Assembly: GCA_016764135.1 (NCBI GenBank)
Contig: JAESSL010000053.1
Coordinates: forward strand, 1 to 6,399
DNA: 6,399 nt
Direction: 5' to 3'
Source: Alphaproteobacteria bacterium
GTDB taxonomy: Bacteria; Pseudomonadota; Alphaproteobacteria; UBA8366; GCA-2717185
Part shown: in pieces, positions 5,342 to 6,399 of the stretch
How positions within the stretch are numbered: position 1 is the first letter of the stretch
Layout: every line of letters starts with the position of its first letter
Notes under the pieces: generated by a model
The model's database searches: none
Told to the model about the DNA's origin: nothing
The model's input: only the letters and a program-made list of their open reading frames with translations
Program-made: the position numbers and the translations under genes

Positions 5342-5431
5342 TCGTAAATTAGTAACCTTTGGCGTTTCACAAAGCGAAATACTGAAACCGAACTTTCCAC
5401 CTATTTTATCATGGGCACATACGGGATAATT

Positions 5432-5953
5432 ATGAACGACGAAACAATTGATTGGCGCAGTGACATTTTCAATGTGCTGCGGGGACAAAACCTTACGCAA
5501 ATTTGCCATGTGCCCGATGCGGGTCATGCCGTCTTGATTGATCGATGCGTCGCACAAAACGACATGACGGTCATTTCACTGACGACGGAAGAGGAGGGCG
5601 TTGGTGTATTGGCCGGGGCGTGGCTCGGCGGCGACAAAGGCGTGTTACTGATGCAAAGTAGCGGCGTTGGTAATACGATCAACGCCCTGGCGCTACCACA
5701 AGCGACCCGTATGCCGTTTTTGGCGATCATCACCATGCGCGGTGAATGGGGCGAGGTGATCCCCTGGCAGGTGCCCATGGGGCAGGCGACGCCCGCCGTA
5801 CTGGAAGCTATGGGCGTTAAGGTGTTCCGCGCTGAACGCGCCGAAGAGGTTGGTGAGATTGTCGCCGCCGCCGCGAAACTGGCCTACAACACAAACCAAT
5901 CCGCCGCCGTTCTGCTGTCTCAGCGGCTAATTGGCGCAAAGGAGTTTAACTAG
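5432..5953 (+). CDS. ThDP-dependent decarboxylase alpha subunit, sulfopyruvate/phosphonopyruvate decarboxylase-like
   Basis: A 173-aa protein corresponding to the N-terminal (PYR) domain of thiamine-diphosphate enzymes, carried as a separate subunit as in sulfopyruvate decarboxylase ComD. The H26-V-P-D-A-G-H segment and T51-T-E-E-E-G-V-G-V-L-A-G-A-W are typical. One of E53-E55, by alignment probably E54, should be the glutamate that activates the ThDP aminopyrimidine in the partner's site. L-M-Q-S-S-G-V-G-N-T-I-N-A-L (residues 73-86) is the characteristic family loop. An ATG at 5411 is in frame but has no ribosome binding site; ATG 5432 has GGGA at 5423-5426 and is preferred. The gene begins 90 bases after the gamma-glutamyltransferase stop, with no convincing terminator or promoter between, so they may be co-transcribed. 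Its stop is directly followed by the beta-subunit ATG. Substrate (sulfopyruvate, phosphonopyruvate or another 2-oxoacid) is unresolved. Confidence 0.88.
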   Translation: MNDETIDWRSDIFNVLRGQNLTQICHVPDAGHAVLIDRCVAQNDMTVISLTTEEEGVGVLAGAWLGGDKGVLLMQSSGVGNTINALALPQATRMPFLAIITMRGEWGEVIPWQVPMGQATPAVLEAMGVKVFRAERAEEVGEIVAAAAKLAYNTNQSAAVLLSQRLIGAKEFN

Positions 5954-6399
5954 ATGTCCGGGATGCTTCATAGACGCGACGTAGTGGACGCTTTATTGGC
6001 GCCGCGGACCGACGATACGCTGGTTGTTGCGGGGTTGGGACAATCGACCTACGACATTACGGCGAAAAGCCCCAATCCACGGAACTTTGGACTGCTGGGC
6101 GCGATGGGGCTCTCTGTACCCATCGGCATCGGATTGGCGACCGCACAACCAAACAAGCGCGTCATCGTCATAACCGGCGACGGTGAAATGTTGATGGGAA
6201 TTGGCTCCCTGGCGACAGCCGCTAATTTGCAGCTCCGCAATTTATCGATTGTTGTGCTGGATAATGAGCGTTTCGCAGAAACAGGCGGGCAACCGACGCC
6301 GACTGCGGGCGTAACTGATCTGCGCGCCATGGCCGCAGGCGCGGGAATTCCCACCACGGGCGCTGTAAACGATATGGCGGACGTGCCGGCGATGGTGAA
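5954..6399 (+). CDS. ThDP-dependent decarboxylase beta subunit (ThDP-binding PP domain), 3'-truncated
   Basis: The frame opens with ATG at 5954, immediately after the TAG of the alpha subunit (TAGATG). AAAGGAG at 5938-5944 lies 9 bases before it, a sign of coupled translation. The first 148 codons are in the window and no stop is reached, so the gene runs off the edge; homologues are about 180-200 aa. It is the diphosphate-binding (PP) domain: residues 46-60 hold G-L-L-G-A-M-G-L plus a glycine-rich helix, and the ThDP/Mg signature runs from G75-D-G-E78 to L102-D-N-E105, matching the GDG-x(about 26)-N motif, with D76 and N104 expected to bind Mg. Together with the alpha subunit it should form an active site at the subunit interface, as in ComDE of coenzyme M synthesis or sulfolactate catabolism, or phosphonopyruvate decarboxylase. 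A closer substrate call cannot be made from this fragment. Confidence 0.9.
   Translation, partial: MSGMLHRRDVVDALLAPRTDDTLVVAGLGQSTYDITAKSPNPRNFGLLGAMGLSVPIGIGLATAQPNKRVIVITGDGEMLMGIGSLATAANLQLRNLSIVVLDNERFAETGGQPTPTAGVTDLRAMAAGAGIPTTGAVNDMADVPAMV

Noticed and set aside
5365..5390. TTTC/GAAA repeats between the gamma-glutamyltransferase and the ThDP subunit genes, considered as a promoter operator
   Set aside because: The elements are only 4 bases long and no -35/-10 pair at normal spacing accompanies them.
5411..5431. ATG 5411 as the start of the decarboxylase alpha subunit
   Set aside because: No Shine-Dalgarno site precedes it; ATG 5432, in the same frame, has GGGA at a workable distance and matches the usual family N-terminus length.

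Overview
The window looks like chromosomal DNA from a Gram-negative bacterium, most likely an alphaproteobacterium (Rhodospirillales-like is my guess). The evidence is family resemblance: a CaiB/BaiF CoA-transferase, an enoyl-CoA hydratase-like protein, an alphaproteobacterial-type cold-shock protein, a YwrD-like gamma-glutamyltransferase and a two-subunit thiamine-diphosphate decarboxylase. G+C is moderate and Shine-Dalgarno sites are ordinary. I see no rRNA, tRNA, CRISPR array, insertion sequence or integrase.

Layout. 1-1910 (+): the 3' part of a class III CoA-transferase gene, then an enoyl-CoA hydratase/isomerase-family gene 67 bases later; together they look like an acyl-CoA catabolic operon. 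1940-2146 (-): a convergent cold-shock protein gene with two abutting hairpins in its leader. 2147-2512: a mostly non-coding divergent region. 2513-2701 (+): a 62-aa two-helix membrane protein. 2812-3573 (+): the most notable gene. It is followed by a strong terminator (3608-3651). 3746-5341 (+): a gamma-glutamyltransferase-family protein. 5432-5953 and 5954 to the end (+): the alpha and beta subunits of a sulfopyruvate/phosphonopyruvate decarboxylase-like ThDP enzyme, the second gene cut by the window edge.

Main discovery. The gene at 2812-3573 has an in-frame TGA as codon 14, exactly where a glutaredoxin-like protein has the first cysteine of its redox motif (W-Q-P-G-U-T-S-C). A strong ribosome binding site precedes the ATG, and the frame then stays open for 239 codons. 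A hairpin fitting the bacterial SECIS model lies 14 bases after the TGA. I read this as a selenoprotein: an N-terminal Sec-containing glutaredoxin/thioredoxin-fold domain (UxxC) fused to a C-terminal DinB/YfiT-like four-helix domain with a three-histidine metal site. A conventional gene caller would stop at the TGA and report only a truncated DinB-like fragment from about 3037 or 3073.

How the genes work together. The first two genes probably act on CoA thioesters. The Sec-glutaredoxin-DinB protein stands alone between its own promoter and terminator and is probably a thiol redox or thiol-transfer enzyme. The last three genes may form one transcription unit; the two ThDP subunits certainly look co-translated (TAG directly followed by ATG). 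Whether the gamma-glutamyltransferase shares a pathway with them cannot be told from the window.
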